15,033 nt of DNA from JANLTP01 sp031363055 (GTDB lineage: Bacteria; Pseudomonadota; Gammaproteobacteria; Burkholderiales; Burkholderiaceae_E): assembly GCA_031363055.1 (NCBI GenBank), contig JANLTP010000156.1:1-15033 (forward strand). Direction: 5' to 3'. The position numbers and the translations under genes were made by a program. Below, piece by piece: positions 1-8,090 of the stretch. The notes under the pieces were generated by a model. The model made no database searches, was not told where the DNA came from, and saw only the letters and a list, made by a program, of their open reading frames with translations. How positions within the stretch are numbered: position 1 is the first letter of the stretch; each line of letters begins with the position of its first letter.

Positions 1-225
1 ATCGTCTCCGGCTACGACGGCGACGGCGCGGCCGCGTTGTGCGGCATCAAGGAAGTGGGTGGCATCACGATCGCTCAGAAACCGAGTACCGCGCGCCAGC
101 CGGAGATGCCCGAAAGTGCGATTGCCAGCGATTGTATTGACCTGATACTGTCGCCTGAAGATATCGCGCTCGAGATCGTTCGAATTGCGCGTGCCGAGCG
201 GATAGCTGAGAAACGTCCAGATTAG
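1..225 (+). CDS. cheB: CheB-type protein-glutamate methylesterase, C-terminal end (partial)
   Basis: The first 74 codons are open from base 1 in frame 1 and end at a TAG. The protein contains GYDGDGAAALCGIKEVGGIT, then QKPSTARQPEMPESAIAS, then a short acidic and hydrophobic tail. This matches the end of the CheB catalytic domain: the D-G-x-x-A-L loop carries the catalytic aspartate, and MPESAI corresponds to the conserved MP.SAI segment. CheB removes methyl groups from chemoreceptor glutamates, or deamidates glutamines, in the cytoplasm. The serine and histidine of the triad and any receiver domain lie outside the window, so a stand-alone CheB, a response-regulator form or a CheB/CheR fusion cannot be told apart. 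The end is convergent with higA, 27 bp away, with no visible terminator between them. Confidence 0.82.
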   Translation: MVSGYDGDGAAALCGIKEVGGITIAQKPSTARQPEMPESAIASDCIDLILSPEDIALEIVRIARAERIAEKRPD

Positions 226-252
226 ATTTCGCTTCTGTACTTCGACCAGAGA

Positions 253-561
253 TCACGCTGCAATGAGTTGCCGAGCAGACACCTGGCGCTCAATCTCTTT
301 GCGCGTTGGCAAGGTTTTCAGATCGTAGTTCGCCTGTAGCGCCAGCCACGAGCCGGCGTCGCCGCCAAAATAGCACGCCAAGCGAACAGCCGTGTCCGCG
401 CTGATGCTGCGACGCTCCTTTACGATTTCGTGCATTCGTGTTGCTGGTACTCCAAGAGCAACCGACAGCGCGTTGACGCTCAGTTCGAGCGGTACGAGAT
501 AGTCCTCGCGAAGCACCTCTCCAGGATGCACAGCTCTCATTCGGTCAATCGGTCGAGTCAT
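253..561 (-). CDS. higA: HigA-family antitoxin (XRE helix-turn-helix)
   Basis: This 102-residue protein begins MTRPIDRMRAVHPGEVLRED. The HPGEVL motif (residues 12-17), a helix-turn-helix at about 28-66 (LSVNALSVALGVPATRM onward) and the tail WLALQANYDL (72-81) are the signature of HigA antitoxins. The family neutralises the HigB mRNA interferase by direct binding and represses the operon through its helix-turn-helix. I chose the ATG at 561, not the in-frame TTG at 576, because GAGAGGTGA lies at 566-574, about six bases before this ATG, and the length then fits the family. The gene follows higB with an 11-bp gap, and the higB stop codon overlaps this ribosome-binding site, which suggests translational coupling. 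Toxin-first order is typical of higBA. Confidence 0.9.
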   Translation of the reverse strand: MTRPIDRMRAVHPGEVLREDYLVPLELSVNALSVALGVPATRMHEIVKERRSISADTAVRLACYFGGDAGSWLALQANYDLKTLPTRKEIERQVSARQLIAA

Positions 562-572
562 AATGTCACCTC

Positions 573-851
573 TCAATGGTAGTCAACAATTTCAACGTCT
601 TTGGGGCCCGCTTTTGTCCACACGAAGCACAGTCGCCATTGCTTGTTAATTCGTACGCTGTGCTGACCTTTTCGATCACCGACTAGCGCTTCGAGTTGAT
701 TACCGGGCGGTGCGCGTAAGAAGTCCAAAGTCAAGGCAGCGTGCAATTGCGCAAGCTTGCGCTCGGCGACCGAACTGAAAGCTCGAAGATGTTTCGGACT
801 CCTGCCTTCGAATACCGCCTGCGTATCTTTGCATTTGAACGACAGAATCAT
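573..851 (-). CDS. higB: HigB/RelE-family mRNA interferase toxin
   Basis: The 92-residue protein begins MILSFKCKDTQAVFEGR and ends in DYH, both typical of HigB (RelE/ParE superfamily). The core GDRKGQHSVRINKQWRLCF (about residues 58-76) is the conserved strand pair that carries basic ribosome- and RNA-contacting residues. Family members cleave mRNA on the ribosome and are held inactive by HigA. The reading frame is intact and of normal length, so the toxin is probably functional. The ATG at 851 has no convincing Shine-Dalgarno sequence. A promoter-like sequence ends only five bases before it, so the transcript may be nearly leaderless. higA follows directly. Confidence 0.9.
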   Translation of the reverse strand: MILSFKCKDTQAVFEGRSPKHLRAFSSVAERKLAQLHAALTLDFLRAPPGNQLEALVGDRKGQHSVRINKQWRLCFVWTKAGPKDVEIVDYH

Positions 852-856
852 GTGAC

Positions 857-885
857 ATGATATTACGTCTCGCGTAATATTACAA
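857..885 (-). promoter_or_regulatory. Putative higBA promoter
   Basis: On the minus strand TTGTAA (885-880) and TATCAT (862-857) are separated by exactly 17 bp, a good sigma-70-type arrangement. The predicted start point, about seven bases beyond the -10, falls at about 850, at the higB ATG itself. The assignment rests on sequence match alone. Confidence 0.5.
860..880. promoter_or_regulatory. Palindromic operator of higBA, probable HigA binding site
   Basis: ATATTACG (860-867) and CGTAATAT (873-880) form a perfect 8-bp inverted repeat around a 5-bp spacer. It fills the interval between the putative -35 and -10 of the higB promoter. HigA proteins commonly bind TATTAC/GTAATA-type palindromes in their own promoters, so negative autoregulation is the natural reading. 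Binding itself is inferred. Confidence 0.65.
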
Positions 886-1028
886 CTCGACGCTTAGCTA
901 TAAGATAGCGACGAGATTCGACTAGTATTGTCTGATAAGTTAATCACCAGATCTATCAATTGATGGCTGAAGACTTGAAGGTAACAAGAGCTAGACTCTT
1001 GAATCGGCAAGACCCGTGGACCTCTTGA

Positions 1029-2291
1029 TTGAATATTCTTCGAAAACTTGTTTTGATCGTCGTCCTGATCGTCTCTGCGACGATGATCGTGCCCGCTTTC
1101 GCGCAATCGAGCACAAATCAGTATCTCACGTCGTCGAGCCCAATGACCGATTCGCCGCCGGGTGCGCAGGCTTACCGGATCAAGTACCGTTCTACAAGCG
1201 GCAAGGGTCAGGCCAACGAGGTCACCGGCGTTGTCATCATTCCGTTAGCGCCGGCACCGCCGCAAGGCCGGCCGGTGGTGGCTTGGGCTCATGGCACCTT
1301 TGGTGTCGCCGAGAATTGTGCGCCGTCGACGAATCCGTTGCTGTTCACCACGATTGCGGGTCTGTCGCCGATGATTGCGCGAGGCTATGCAGTGGTTGCG
1401 ACCGATTACGCTGGACTGGGAAGCCCAGGCCCGCACCCTTACCTGATTGGCGCCGACAGCGCCTATGCGGTGCTGGACTCCGTCCGGGCGGCGCGCGAGC
1501 TGCCGCAGGCCGCTATTGGAAATCGATTTGCGGTGTGGGGAGAATCGCAAGGCGGGCACGCGGCGCTCTGGACCGGTCAATATGCCCGGCGTTACGCGCC
1601 CGAGCTTGAGCTGTTGGGAGTAGTTGCTGCGGCGCCCCCGACCGACTTGAAAGCCAACCTGACGCGCAGCAGCAACCCGGCCATCCGCGCTCTGCTGACG
1701 GCTTACACGGGTGCGAGTTGGTCGCAGCTTTACGACATTTCGCTGGCGTCGATACTGAATCCGGTCGGTCAGGATATGGTTACTCGATTGGCGCGTAATT
1801 GTGTGTCAACCGAACCGGTTGCACTACGCACCAAAATCGGCCTGCTGCGACTGACGCGTGCTATGACGAACGTTGACATCAGCCAGTCAAAGCCGTGGGC
1901 GAATCTGTTGCGCGCCAACTCCGTGCCGTTGAGCGGATTTGATGTGCCGATCCTGATTGCGCAGGGCTCGGTGGACCCGATTGTTGCGCCGGCCGTTACG
2001 CGCAACTTTACTCGACAGTTATGTCAGCAAAAATTGGTGCGCGTACGCTATCTGGGTATCACAGATGGCGATCATTTCTCGATCGGCCAGCGTAGTGCGG
2101 ATGCATCGGTGCAATGGATCAACAATCGCTTCGCGTCGGTGCCCGCCCGCAACGATTGCGCACTCATTTTGAACCCTGACACCCTCAAGAGAAACAAAAT
2201 CATCAATCAAGCGATGGCGCGATCAACGATTGACTGTGCTTCTTTCAAGATGCGCTTCAGGTGCTCCGTACCGGCAAAACTCTCGGCATAG
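1029..2291 (+). CDS. Secreted alpha/beta hydrolase (secretory-lipase type)
   Basis: The 420-residue product starts with a clear Sec signal peptide: a basic n-region (MNILRK), a hydrophobic core (residues 7-22) and PAFAQS, with cleavage probably after AFA. The oxyanion-hole motif AHGTFG lies at 87-92, the nucleophile elbow GESQGG at 171-176 (Ser173), the acid in GSVDP (Asp316) and the base in DGDHF (His349). This is a complete Ser-Asp-His triad in the order seen in secretory lipases and related prolyl/acyl hydrolases. The start is a TTG placed immediately after an in-frame TGA. It is chosen because only it keeps the basic n-region; no strong Shine-Dalgarno is visible. Residues after about 378 look unlike the family and are encoded antisense to the end of pgm. 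The substrate cannot be told from sequence; periplasmic or extracellular ester or lipid hydrolysis is likely. Confidence 0.8.
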   Translation: MNILRKLVLIVVLIVSATMIVPAFAQSSTNQYLTSSSPMTDSPPGAQAYRIKYRSTSGKGQANEVTGVVIIPLAPAPPQGRPVVAWAHGTFGVAENCAPSTNPLLFTTIAGLSPMIARGYAVVATDYAGLGSPGPHPYLIGADSAYAVLDSVRAARELPQAAIGNRFAVWGESQGGHAALWTGQYARRYAPELELLGVVAAAPPTDLKANLTRSSNPAIRALLTAYTGASWSQLYDISLASILNPVGQDMVTRLARNCVSTEPVALRTKIGLLRLTRAMTNVDISQSKPWANLLRANSVPLSGFDVPILIAQGSVDPIVAPAVTRNFTRQLCQQKLVRVRYLGITDGDHFSIGQRSADASVQWINNRFASVPARNDCALILNPDTLKRNKIINQAMARSTIDCASFKMRFRCSVPAKLSA

Positions 2292-3919
2292 ATCTTGTAA
2301 ATTTCCTCGGTGCCGGAAGGCCGGGCCGCAAACCAGCCGCTCCGGGCAATGACTTTGATGCCGCCGATCGCTGCGTCGTTACCAGGCGCATTGCTCAGCA
2401 CGCTTTCGATCGGTTCGCCGGCCAGTTCGTGGGCGGTAATTTTTTCGGGTGCGAGCGCCGCCAGTTGCTTCTTCTGTTGCGCCGAGGCCGGTGCTTCGAC
2501 GCGATCCGCCTGGCAACTGCCGAACTCGCCCTCCAGGCGGCCATAAAGCTGACCGGGGTCCTGACCTCTGCTAGCCGTTATCTCGGCGGACAGCAGCGCC
2601 AGGGCGATGCCATCCTTGTCGGTGGTCCACACGCTGCCATCGCGGCGCAACAGGGACGCGCCTGCGCTTTCTTCGCCACCGAAGCCGAGCGTGCCGTCGA
2701 ACAGGCCCGGTGCGAACCATTTGAAGCCGACCGGCACCTCGAAGAGTGTGCGACCCAGGCGCCGGGCGACCCAGTCGATCATGCGAGTGCTGACCACTGT
2801 TTTGCCAACGGCGGCCTGGAGTGGCCAGTCGGGGCGGTTCTGGAACAGATAGTCAATGGCGACGCTCAAGTAGTGGTTTGGCGGCAGAAGGCCCGCCTTC
2901 GTGACGATGCCGTGACGATCATGATCCGGATCGCAGGCAAAGCCAATGTCAAAACGGTCCTTGATGTCGATCAGCCGCTGCATCGCGTATGGCGAGGACG
3001 GATCCATTCTGATTTGTCCGTCCCAATCCAGCGTCATGAAGCGAAACGTCGGATCGACGACATCGCTGACCACGGTCAGATCGAGCCGGTAATGTTCGGC
3101 GATGCGAGACCAATAGTGAACGCCGGCGCCGCCCAAGGGGTCAACGCCGAGTCGCAAATCCGCCGCACTAATGGTCTCGAAGTCAATGACCTTGGCCAGG
3201 TCAATGACATACGATTCGAGATAATCATGAGCGTGTGTAGTGGCGGCGCGAACCGCCTTCGCATGGGTCATGCGCTTGACGCCTTGCAGCGACTTCTCCA
3301 GCAACTCGTTGGCCCGGGTTTCTATCCAGCGGGTAATCTCGGTCGCGGCCGGTCCGCCGTTCGGCGGGTTGTACTTGAAGCCACCGCTATCGGGCGGATT
3401 GTGCGACGGTGTGACCACAATGCCATCGGCCAGGCCGGTCTTGCGACCGCGGTTGTAAACCAGAATGGCATGAGAGATAGCGGGCGTCGGTGTGTATTCG
3501 TCGTTCGCCGCCAGCATGGTGTCTACGCCATTGGCGGCCAGCACCTCCAAAGCGCTGACGCAGGCGGGCTGTGAGAGCGCGTGTGTATCGATGCCCAGAA
3601 AAAGTGGTCCGCTGATGCCTTGCTTGACCCGGTAATGGCAGATCGCTTGTGTGATCGCGAGCACATGAGCTTCGTTGAAGGAGACCGTGAACGAAGAGCC
3701 GCGATGGCCCGATGTACCAAAGGCGACGCGCTGCGCCGCATCGCTTGGGTCCGGCACTTCCGAGTAGTACGCGGTGACCAGTTTGGCGATATTGACCAGG
3801 GATGATTCGGGCGCTGGTGAACCAGGGACTGGGTGGACGATCGAGCTACCTTGGCTTTGGTCGTGGCGGTGGCCGTGGCGCTCGCTGTTGTCTGGGTCGA
3901 TTCTGACATTTTCGTTCAT
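2207..3919 (-). CDS. pgm: Phosphoglucomutase, alpha-D-glucose-specific
   Basis: The 570-residue protein interconverts glucose 1-phosphate and glucose 6-phosphate, linking glycolysis and the oxidative pentose phosphate or Entner-Doudoroff route with glycogen and UDP-glucose synthesis. It aligns by eye with E. coli Pgm almost end to end. The phosphoserine loop is TPSHNPP (Ser172), the metal loop is DPDHDRHG (Asp330, Asp332, Asp334), the sugar-specificity loop is GEESAG (415-420) and the phosphate-binding loop is RPSGTEE (533-539). FGTSGHRG lies at 67-74. The product is about 24 residues longer than the E. coli enzyme because of a polar, His-containing N-terminal extension (residues 1-35), so the true start could be internal. 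No clear Shine-Dalgarno precedes the ATG. The gene lies 104 bp downstream of zwf on the same strand. Confidence 0.95.
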   Translation of the reverse strand: MNENVRIDPDNSERHGHRHDQSQGSSIVHPVPGSPAPESSLVNIAKLVTAYYSEVPDPSDAAQRVAFGTSGHRGSSFTVSFNEAHVLAITQAICHYRVKQGISGPLFLGIDTHALSQPACVSALEVLAANGVDTMLAANDEYTPTPAISHAILVYNRGRKTGLADGIVVTPSHNPPDSGGFKYNPPNGGPAATEITRWIETRANELLEKSLQGVKRMTHAKAVRAATTHAHDYLESYVIDLAKVIDFETISAADLRLGVDPLGGAGVHYWSRIAEHYRLDLTVVSDVVDPTFRFMTLDWDGQIRMDPSSPYAMQRLIDIKDRFDIGFACDPDHDRHGIVTKAGLLPPNHYLSVAIDYLFQNRPDWPLQAAVGKTVVSTRMIDWVARRLGRTLFEVPVGFKWFAPGLFDGTLGFGGEESAGASLLRRDGSVWTTDKDGIALALLSAEITASRGQDPGQLYGRLEGEFGSCQADRVEAPASAQQKKQLAALAPEKITAHELAGEPIESVLSNAPGNDAAIGGIKVIARSGWFAARPSGTEEIYKIYAESFAGTEHLKRILKEAQSIVDRAIA

Positions 3920-3928
3920 GATTGATTC

Positions 3929-3969
3929 AAACGTGGACGGTTAGGAAATCTAAACGTGGATGGTTAGGA
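3929..3969. repeat. Two-unit 18-bp direct repeat, 23-bp period, in the zwf-pgm gap
   Basis: AAACGTGGACGGTTAGGA (3929-3946) recurs at 3952-3969 with one mismatch (C to T). Centre-to-centre spacing is 23 bp, about two helical turns. It begins nine bases upstream of the pgm ATG and lies inside the only non-coding gap between zwf and pgm. Helical phasing suggests a protein-binding site controlling pgm. A mobile-element end is the alternative. I do not recognise the motif. Confidence 0.6.
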
Positions 3970-4023
3970 GCTTGTTCCAATGTTAATCGAGGCGATCCGG
4001 GCCGGAGCATCACACCCCTTGAA

Positions 4024-5520
4024 TCAGGATGGCCCGGCATCGCCCTCGCATCCGGCAGCTTCGCCCTCAAGTGTCGGGTTGTGCCAACCGCCATCGGCGG
4101 CAATCAGAGCATCTGCTGCCGCAGGACCCCAACTGCGCGGCATGTAAGGCAACGCGGCCGCGTGATCGCGAAGCACCGGATCGACCACGGCCCAGGCGGC
4201 TTCAACGGCATCCTGGCTGGTGAACAGGGCGCCTTCGCCGGCCATCGCATCGCCCAGCAGTCGCTCATAGGTGGTTCGTTCGCTCAGCGACTCCTCGCAC
4301 AGGTAGAGCTCGCGCTGTTCACCGACAAAACCCTTGCCGGGCCGCTTGATGCGTGCCGCGATGGCGACTGCCGACATCGGCTGCAGTTTGAAACGAATAT
4401 AGTTGGCGCGGCCATGGGTGGGATGCGAATCATCGAACAGAGCCTGCGGCGGTGGCTTGAGTTGCACCAGGATTTCGGCAGCGGTGGTAGGTAGCATTTT
4501 GCCGGATCGTAGGTACCAGGGCACACCAGCCCATCGCCAGGAGTCGATTTCGAGTCGAACCGCGCAGAAGGTTTCGACGTCAGAGTTGGATGTGACACCC
4601 TTTTCGTCACGATAGCCTTCATACTGGCCACGCACCACGCAGTCGGCGGTCAACGGCTTCATGGCATGAAAAACGCTGGCTTTTTCGCTTTGTACGGCGG
4701 CGAAGCCTTGATACGCCGGCGGTTCCATGGCCAATAATGCGACGATCTGGAACAGATGGTTTTGAATGACATCGCGCAGGCAGCCGGCACTTTCGTAAAA
4801 GCTGCCGCGCTGGCCAATGCCAAAATCTTCGGCCAGGGTGACTTGCACGCTGGCAACATGGTTGCGATTCCAGATCGGCTCGAGAAAGGAATTGGCGAAG
4901 CGAAAGTACAGAATATTCATGATCGCTTCCTTGCCCAGGTAGTGATCAATTCGAAAGATCGACGATTCCTGAAAGACGGAATGAGCGACCGCGCCGAGTT
5001 CAATCGCCGAAGCGAGATCTCTGCCGAACGGCTTTTCGACGATCACACGAGCGTTTTGTGCCAGGCCGGCAGCACCGAGGTTTCGGATCACCGCTTCAAA
5101 TAGCGACGGCGGAATGGCGAGGTAATGGGCGGGTCTTTGCGAGTCGCCCAGAGCACGCTTCAAGGCTTCGAACGTCGCCGGTTGCTGGTAGTCGCCGCTG
5201 ACGTAATGCAGCAATGACAGCAGACGAGCAAACGCGTCCGCGTCATCAATTTGATCGCGCGCCTCGATACTCGCACGTACCCGCTGCTGCACTTCATCGG
5301 TGCTCAGCTTCGAGGAGGCGACACCGATGACGGATACCGTCAAGGTACCTTTCTTGACCATGCGGTAGAGCGACGGAAAGATCTGTTTGGCCGCAAGGTC
5401 GCCGGTGAATCCAAAGATTACCAGAGCGTCCGAGGGCGACAGATGTTTGCTTGCATCCTTTTGTAGTGCAGGACCGGTCTGCGGGCTAGCGCCGGCTTGG
5501 CTTGTCGAATTCATCTGCAT
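4024..5520 (-). CDS. zwf: Glucose-6-phosphate 1-dehydrogenase
   Basis: The 498-residue protein catalyses NADP-dependent oxidation of glucose 6-phosphate to 6-phosphogluconolactone, the entry step of the oxidative pentose phosphate and Entner-Doudoroff pathways. The nucleotide fold carries GFTGDLA (37-43). EKPFG is at 162-166, the substrate and active-site signature RIDHYLGKE at 190-198 (His193), and the second catalytic histidine lies in QNHLFQ (His255). The C-terminal SWGP motif (464-467) is also present. Length is normal. The ATG at 5520 is preceded by GAGGG about ten bases upstream; an ATG two codons later is less well placed. pgm follows 104 bp downstream, so the two may be co-transcribed, but the gap holds a direct repeat that may give pgm its own control. 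Confidence 0.95.
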   Translation of the reverse strand: MQMNSTSQAGASPQTGPALQKDASKHLSPSDALVIFGFTGDLAAKQIFPSLYRMVKKGTLTVSVIGVASSKLSTDEVQQRVRASIEARDQIDDADAFARLLSLLHYVSGDYQQPATFEALKRALGDSQRPAHYLAIPPSLFEAVIRNLGAAGLAQNARVIVEKPFGRDLASAIELGAVAHSVFQESSIFRIDHYLGKEAIMNILYFRFANSFLEPIWNRNHVASVQVTLAEDFGIGQRGSFYESAGCLRDVIQNHLFQIVALLAMEPPAYQGFAAVQSEKASVFHAMKPLTADCVVRGQYEGYRDEKGVTSNSDVETFCAVRLEIDSWRWAGVPWYLRSGKMLPTTAAEILVQLKPPPQALFDDSHPTHGRANYIRFKLQPMSAVAIAARIKRPGKGFVGEQRELYLCEESLSERTTYERLLGDAMAGEGALFTSQDAVEAAWAVVDPVLRDHAAALPYMPRSWGPAAADALIAADGGWHNPTLEGEAAGCEGDAGPS

Positions 5521-5713
5521 GGTTGACCATCCCTCGTTGAAGCGATTTCTCTGACAGTCATGGTAGCTAATTTCTTACACCGGGGTTGCGGTGCCTTCTG
5601 CACAGTGGACATACTCGGGCAGGCCCGTCATACATCGATCTCAACGTCAAGGAGCAACGGGAACGGAAGTTTCGCAAGTGCCGGGGAGCTCTGATGCGCT
5701 TAGAAATGTGCCT
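5521..5713. other. Non-coding stretch upstream of zwf
   Basis: This stretch separates zwf from the end of the pao operon region. It presumably carries the zwf promoter, since GAGGG before the zwf ATG is at its left edge. I could not find a convincing -35/-10 pair, repeat, RNA gene or ORF with recognisable similarity. Confidence 0.4.
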
Positions 5714-5855
5714 TCAAAAATAACGACCGCCCCTGCGGGTTGAAGAGACACTGCAAAGATGACCATTGAGGCTGCCGGCGTTCTTGCGCGCGGCTGAAGC
5801 GTCGAAGTAAATGTGCGTGCGTTTGTCGAAGCTGTGACGCAGTCCGGCGGTGACC
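5714..5855 (-). pseudogene. Possible remnant of a porin C-terminal region
   Basis: Read on the minus strand, the frame ending at 5714 contains LVTAGLRHSFDKRTHIYFDA followed by SAARKNAGSLNG. GLRHSFSKRTxxY is a recurrent strand-turn-strand pattern near the C-terminus of general porins of beta-proteobacteria. The scrap is only about 45 codons, has no start of its own and abuts the paoC stop. It does not end in the terminal aromatic beta-strand expected after a normal porin C-terminus. It is best read as a leftover of a deleted porin gene. The match rests on memory of family patterns, so chance similarity is possible. Confidence 0.35.
5721..5740 (-). terminator. Weak hairpin with T-run downstream of paoC
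   Basis: On the minus strand a short GC-rich stem (about five pairs with one bulge, tetraloop AGGG) is followed by CGTTATTTTT. It lies about 125 bp beyond the paoC stop and could end the pao transcript. The stem is short, so this is tentative. Confidence 0.25.
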
Positions 5856-5864
5856 AAGGGCGTG

Positions 5865-8090
5865 TTAAAGCAATTTGTCGAGCGTGATCGGCAGCGTCCG
5901 AATTCGTTTGCCGGTCGCGTGATAGATAGCGTTGGCAATCGCGGCGGCCACGCCCGTGATTCCGATTTCGCCGATGCCATGCGCGCCGATCGGCGTGTGC
6001 GGATCGGGAATATCAAGGTAGCAGCTTTCGATTTTCGGTACATCGGCATTGACGGGCACGTGATATTCGGCCAGGCTCGGATTCATGATTCGACCCGAGC
6101 GTTCATCGAAGAAGGTTTCTTCGGTCAAAGCCATGCCGATGCCCATGATGATGCCCCCGGCAAACTGCGAATGTGCGAGTTTTGGATTGATGATGCGGCC
6201 GGTATCGAAGGCGCCTAGCCAGCGCGAGACGCGCACCTCGCCCGAAACGGTATTAACTCGCACCTCGCAGAATTGAGCACCGTAGGATCCCATCGAGTAT
6301 TTGAGCAGCTCAAGGGCGGGGCCGGTCTTGGCTTCGGCGACGAGATGATCTTTACCGGCACGGGCCAGTATTGACTGATAGCGCTCACCAGCCAACGGAG
6401 AATCATCACTATTGCCGGTAAGTGCCAGCATTTGCTTGTGCAACTTCTCGCAGGCGAGTTGCACCGCGAGTGCTACGCTGATGGTCTGTGATGAGCCACC
6501 CGCTTGATTCGATTTCGGCAGACTCGAGTCACCGTACTCGAAGCGCACTTTCGACATGGGTAGCCCGAGCCGTTCAGCCGCATGCTGGGTTTGTGCCGTC
6601 GCCGTGCCCATGCCCATCTCCTGCGCCGACGTCTGCACGAGCGCAGTACCGTCGCCAAAGACGGTCACACGCGCCGCGGCCGGCAAACGATAGACCGGGT
6701 AGAAAGCGCTCGCCACGCCTTGACCGATCGCCCAGTCGCCTTCGCGGGTGGCGCCAACCTCAGGTGAGCGCCGGCTCCAGCCGAACTTTTCAGCGCCCAA
6801 CTTGAACGTGGCCGGCAGGTGTCGACTCGAGAACTGGGTATCCTTGGCAGGATCTCTTGAAGGTTCATTGCGCAAGCGCAACTCGACCGGGTCGATGCCA
6901 AGTGCATACGACAGCTCATCCATGGCGGACTCGAGCGCAAAAGTGCCGATCGACTCGCCGGGTGCGCGCATGTAGGTATTCGGCGTGGTGTCGAGTCGCG
7001 CCACGCGCTGGCTGATGAGCAGATTCTCCGTGGCGTAGAGATGGCGCGCCGGAAAGGTAAATTGCTCCGGGAAGTCGTTGGTGCTTGAGGTGGCGGTCAC
7101 GCCGCTGTGAATCAATGCGCTCAGCTTGCCGCGCGTGTCAGCCGCGAGCGCAACACGCTGATCGGACGGCGTGCGGCCGCCGACCAGTCGAAATACGCCT
7201 TCGCGAGTCAACGCCAGCTTGACGGGCAAACCAACGACCTTGGCCGCCAACACGCAGAGCTGCACGTGGCTCCACATCGAGCCCTTGCCACCAAAACCTC
7301 CGCCCACGTAGGGTGCCAACACCCTGACCTGGTCGTTGTCCAGTGAAAACATTTTGGCCAATGACTCGGCTACACCGCTCACGTACTGACTCGGCTCGTA
7401 GACGGTCAGGCGATCGCCGTGCCATGAGGCGATGGTCGCATGGGCTTCGATGGCGTTGTGGTTGTAGCGCGGCGTATGGTAGCGATGATCGACCTTGAAT
7501 GGCGCAGCCAGGAGCGCTGATTCTGCATCACCCAGGTTTACGTCGGTGTCGTCGCCCATGATCTGCTTCGGCTTTTCGGCACCAGGCTTGGCCGCATCGA
7601 ATGAGACCTCAGCCGCTTCGCTTGCGTAGTCGACGCGAACCCGCGAGGCGGCGTGTTCGGCCTGCTCCAGCGTCTCGGCGACCACCACAGCGACCGGCTG
7701 ACCGTTCCAGAAAATCCGGTCAGTGTTCAGCACCGGCGCACTGCTACCGGCATTATCGCTACCGCCGGAGCCGTCGGTGAGGGGCGGCTTTTTCATGACC
7801 GGCGCATTCAAGTGCGTGATGACTTCGATCACACCTGGGCAAGCCAACGCTGCGCTCGAATCGATATCAACGATCGAGCCCTTCGCGATCTCGCTGTGCA
7901 CCAGTACCGCATGCACGAGTCCGTCGAGTTGGTAGTCGGCGCTGAACGTCGCAGTGCCTTTGACCTTGGCGGCGCCGTCGATCCGGTCGAAGGGCTGGCC
8001 GATGGTCTGATGGGCTTCGGCCAGGGTATCGGGTGCGCGGTCGGGCATAACCTGGGCGACCAGGCCGGCCAGTTTGGTGACAAGGCTCAT
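5865..8090 (-). CDS. paoC: Aldehyde oxidoreductase, molybdenum-cofactor subunit (PaoC-like)
   Basis: The 741-residue protein is the large catalytic subunit of a xanthine-oxidase-family molybdoenzyme. It aligns by eye with E. coli PaoC (YagR), which oxidises aldehydes to carboxylic acids with molybdopterin cytosine dinucleotide. The N-terminal half holds the a/b hammerhead domain (about 35-160). Cofactor and active-site motifs are YVGGGFGGKG (261-270), YMRAPGES (373-380) and EMGMGT (491-496). GIGEIGITG (705-713) has the catalytic glutamate as Glu708. No signal peptide is present. The start ATG overlaps the paoB stop (ATGA, 8087-8090), with AAGGACAC as ribosome-binding site. Aldehyde rather than purine specificity is inferred from the closer resemblance to PaoC. 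A PaoD-like maturation factor, which follows paoC in E. coli, is not found here. Confidence 0.9.
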   Translation of the reverse strand: MSLVTKLAGLVAQVMPDRAPDTLAEAHQTIGQPFDRIDGAAKVKGTATFSADYQLDGLVHAVLVHSEIAKGSIVDIDSSAALACPGVIEVITHLNAPVMKKPPLTDGSGGSDNAGSSAPVLNTDRIFWNGQPVAVVVAETLEQAEHAASRVRVDYASEAAEVSFDAAKPGAEKPKQIMGDDTDVNLGDAESALLAAPFKVDHRYHTPRYNHNAIEAHATIASWHGDRLTVYEPSQYVSGVAESLAKMFSLDNDQVRVLAPYVGGGFGGKGSMWSHVQLCVLAAKVVGLPVKLALTREGVFRLVGGRTPSDQRVALAADTRGKLSALIHSGVTATSSTNDFPEQFTFPARHLYATENLLISQRVARLDTTPNTYMRAPGESIGTFALESAMDELSYALGIDPVELRLRNEPSRDPAKDTQFSSRHLPATFKLGAEKFGWSRRSPEVGATREGDWAIGQGVASAFYPVYRLPAAARVTVFGDGTALVQTSAQEMGMGTATAQTQHAAERLGLPMSKVRFEYGDSSLPKSNQAGGSSQTISVALAVQLACEKLHKQMLALTGNSDDSPLAGERYQSILARAGKDHLVAEAKTGPALELLKYSMGSYGAQFCEVRVNTVSGEVRVSRWLGAFDTGRIINPKLAHSQFAGGIIMGIGMALTEETFFDERSGRIMNPSLAEYHVPVNADVPKIESCYLDIPDPHTPIGAHGIGEIGITGVAAAIANAIYHATGKRIRTLPITLDKLL

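Noticed and set aside
985..1001. CAAGAG-CTAGA-CTCTTG inverted repeat before the secreted hydrolase
   Set aside because: Six-bp arms, no T-run and no clear promoter beside it; too weak to call an operator or terminator.
1016..1609. 197-codon plus-strand frame overlapping the secreted hydrolase
   Set aside because: Alternative frame of the hydrolase gene; Arg/Cys-rich, no family, while the hydrolase frame has signal peptide and triad.
2261..3574. 437-codon plus-strand frame opposite pgm
   Set aside because: It is antisense to conserved Pgm motifs, shows no domain of its own, and the pgm frame is certain.
3922..4494. 190-codon plus-strand frame opposite the end of zwf
   Set aside because: Antisense shadow of zwf; no recognisable protein features.
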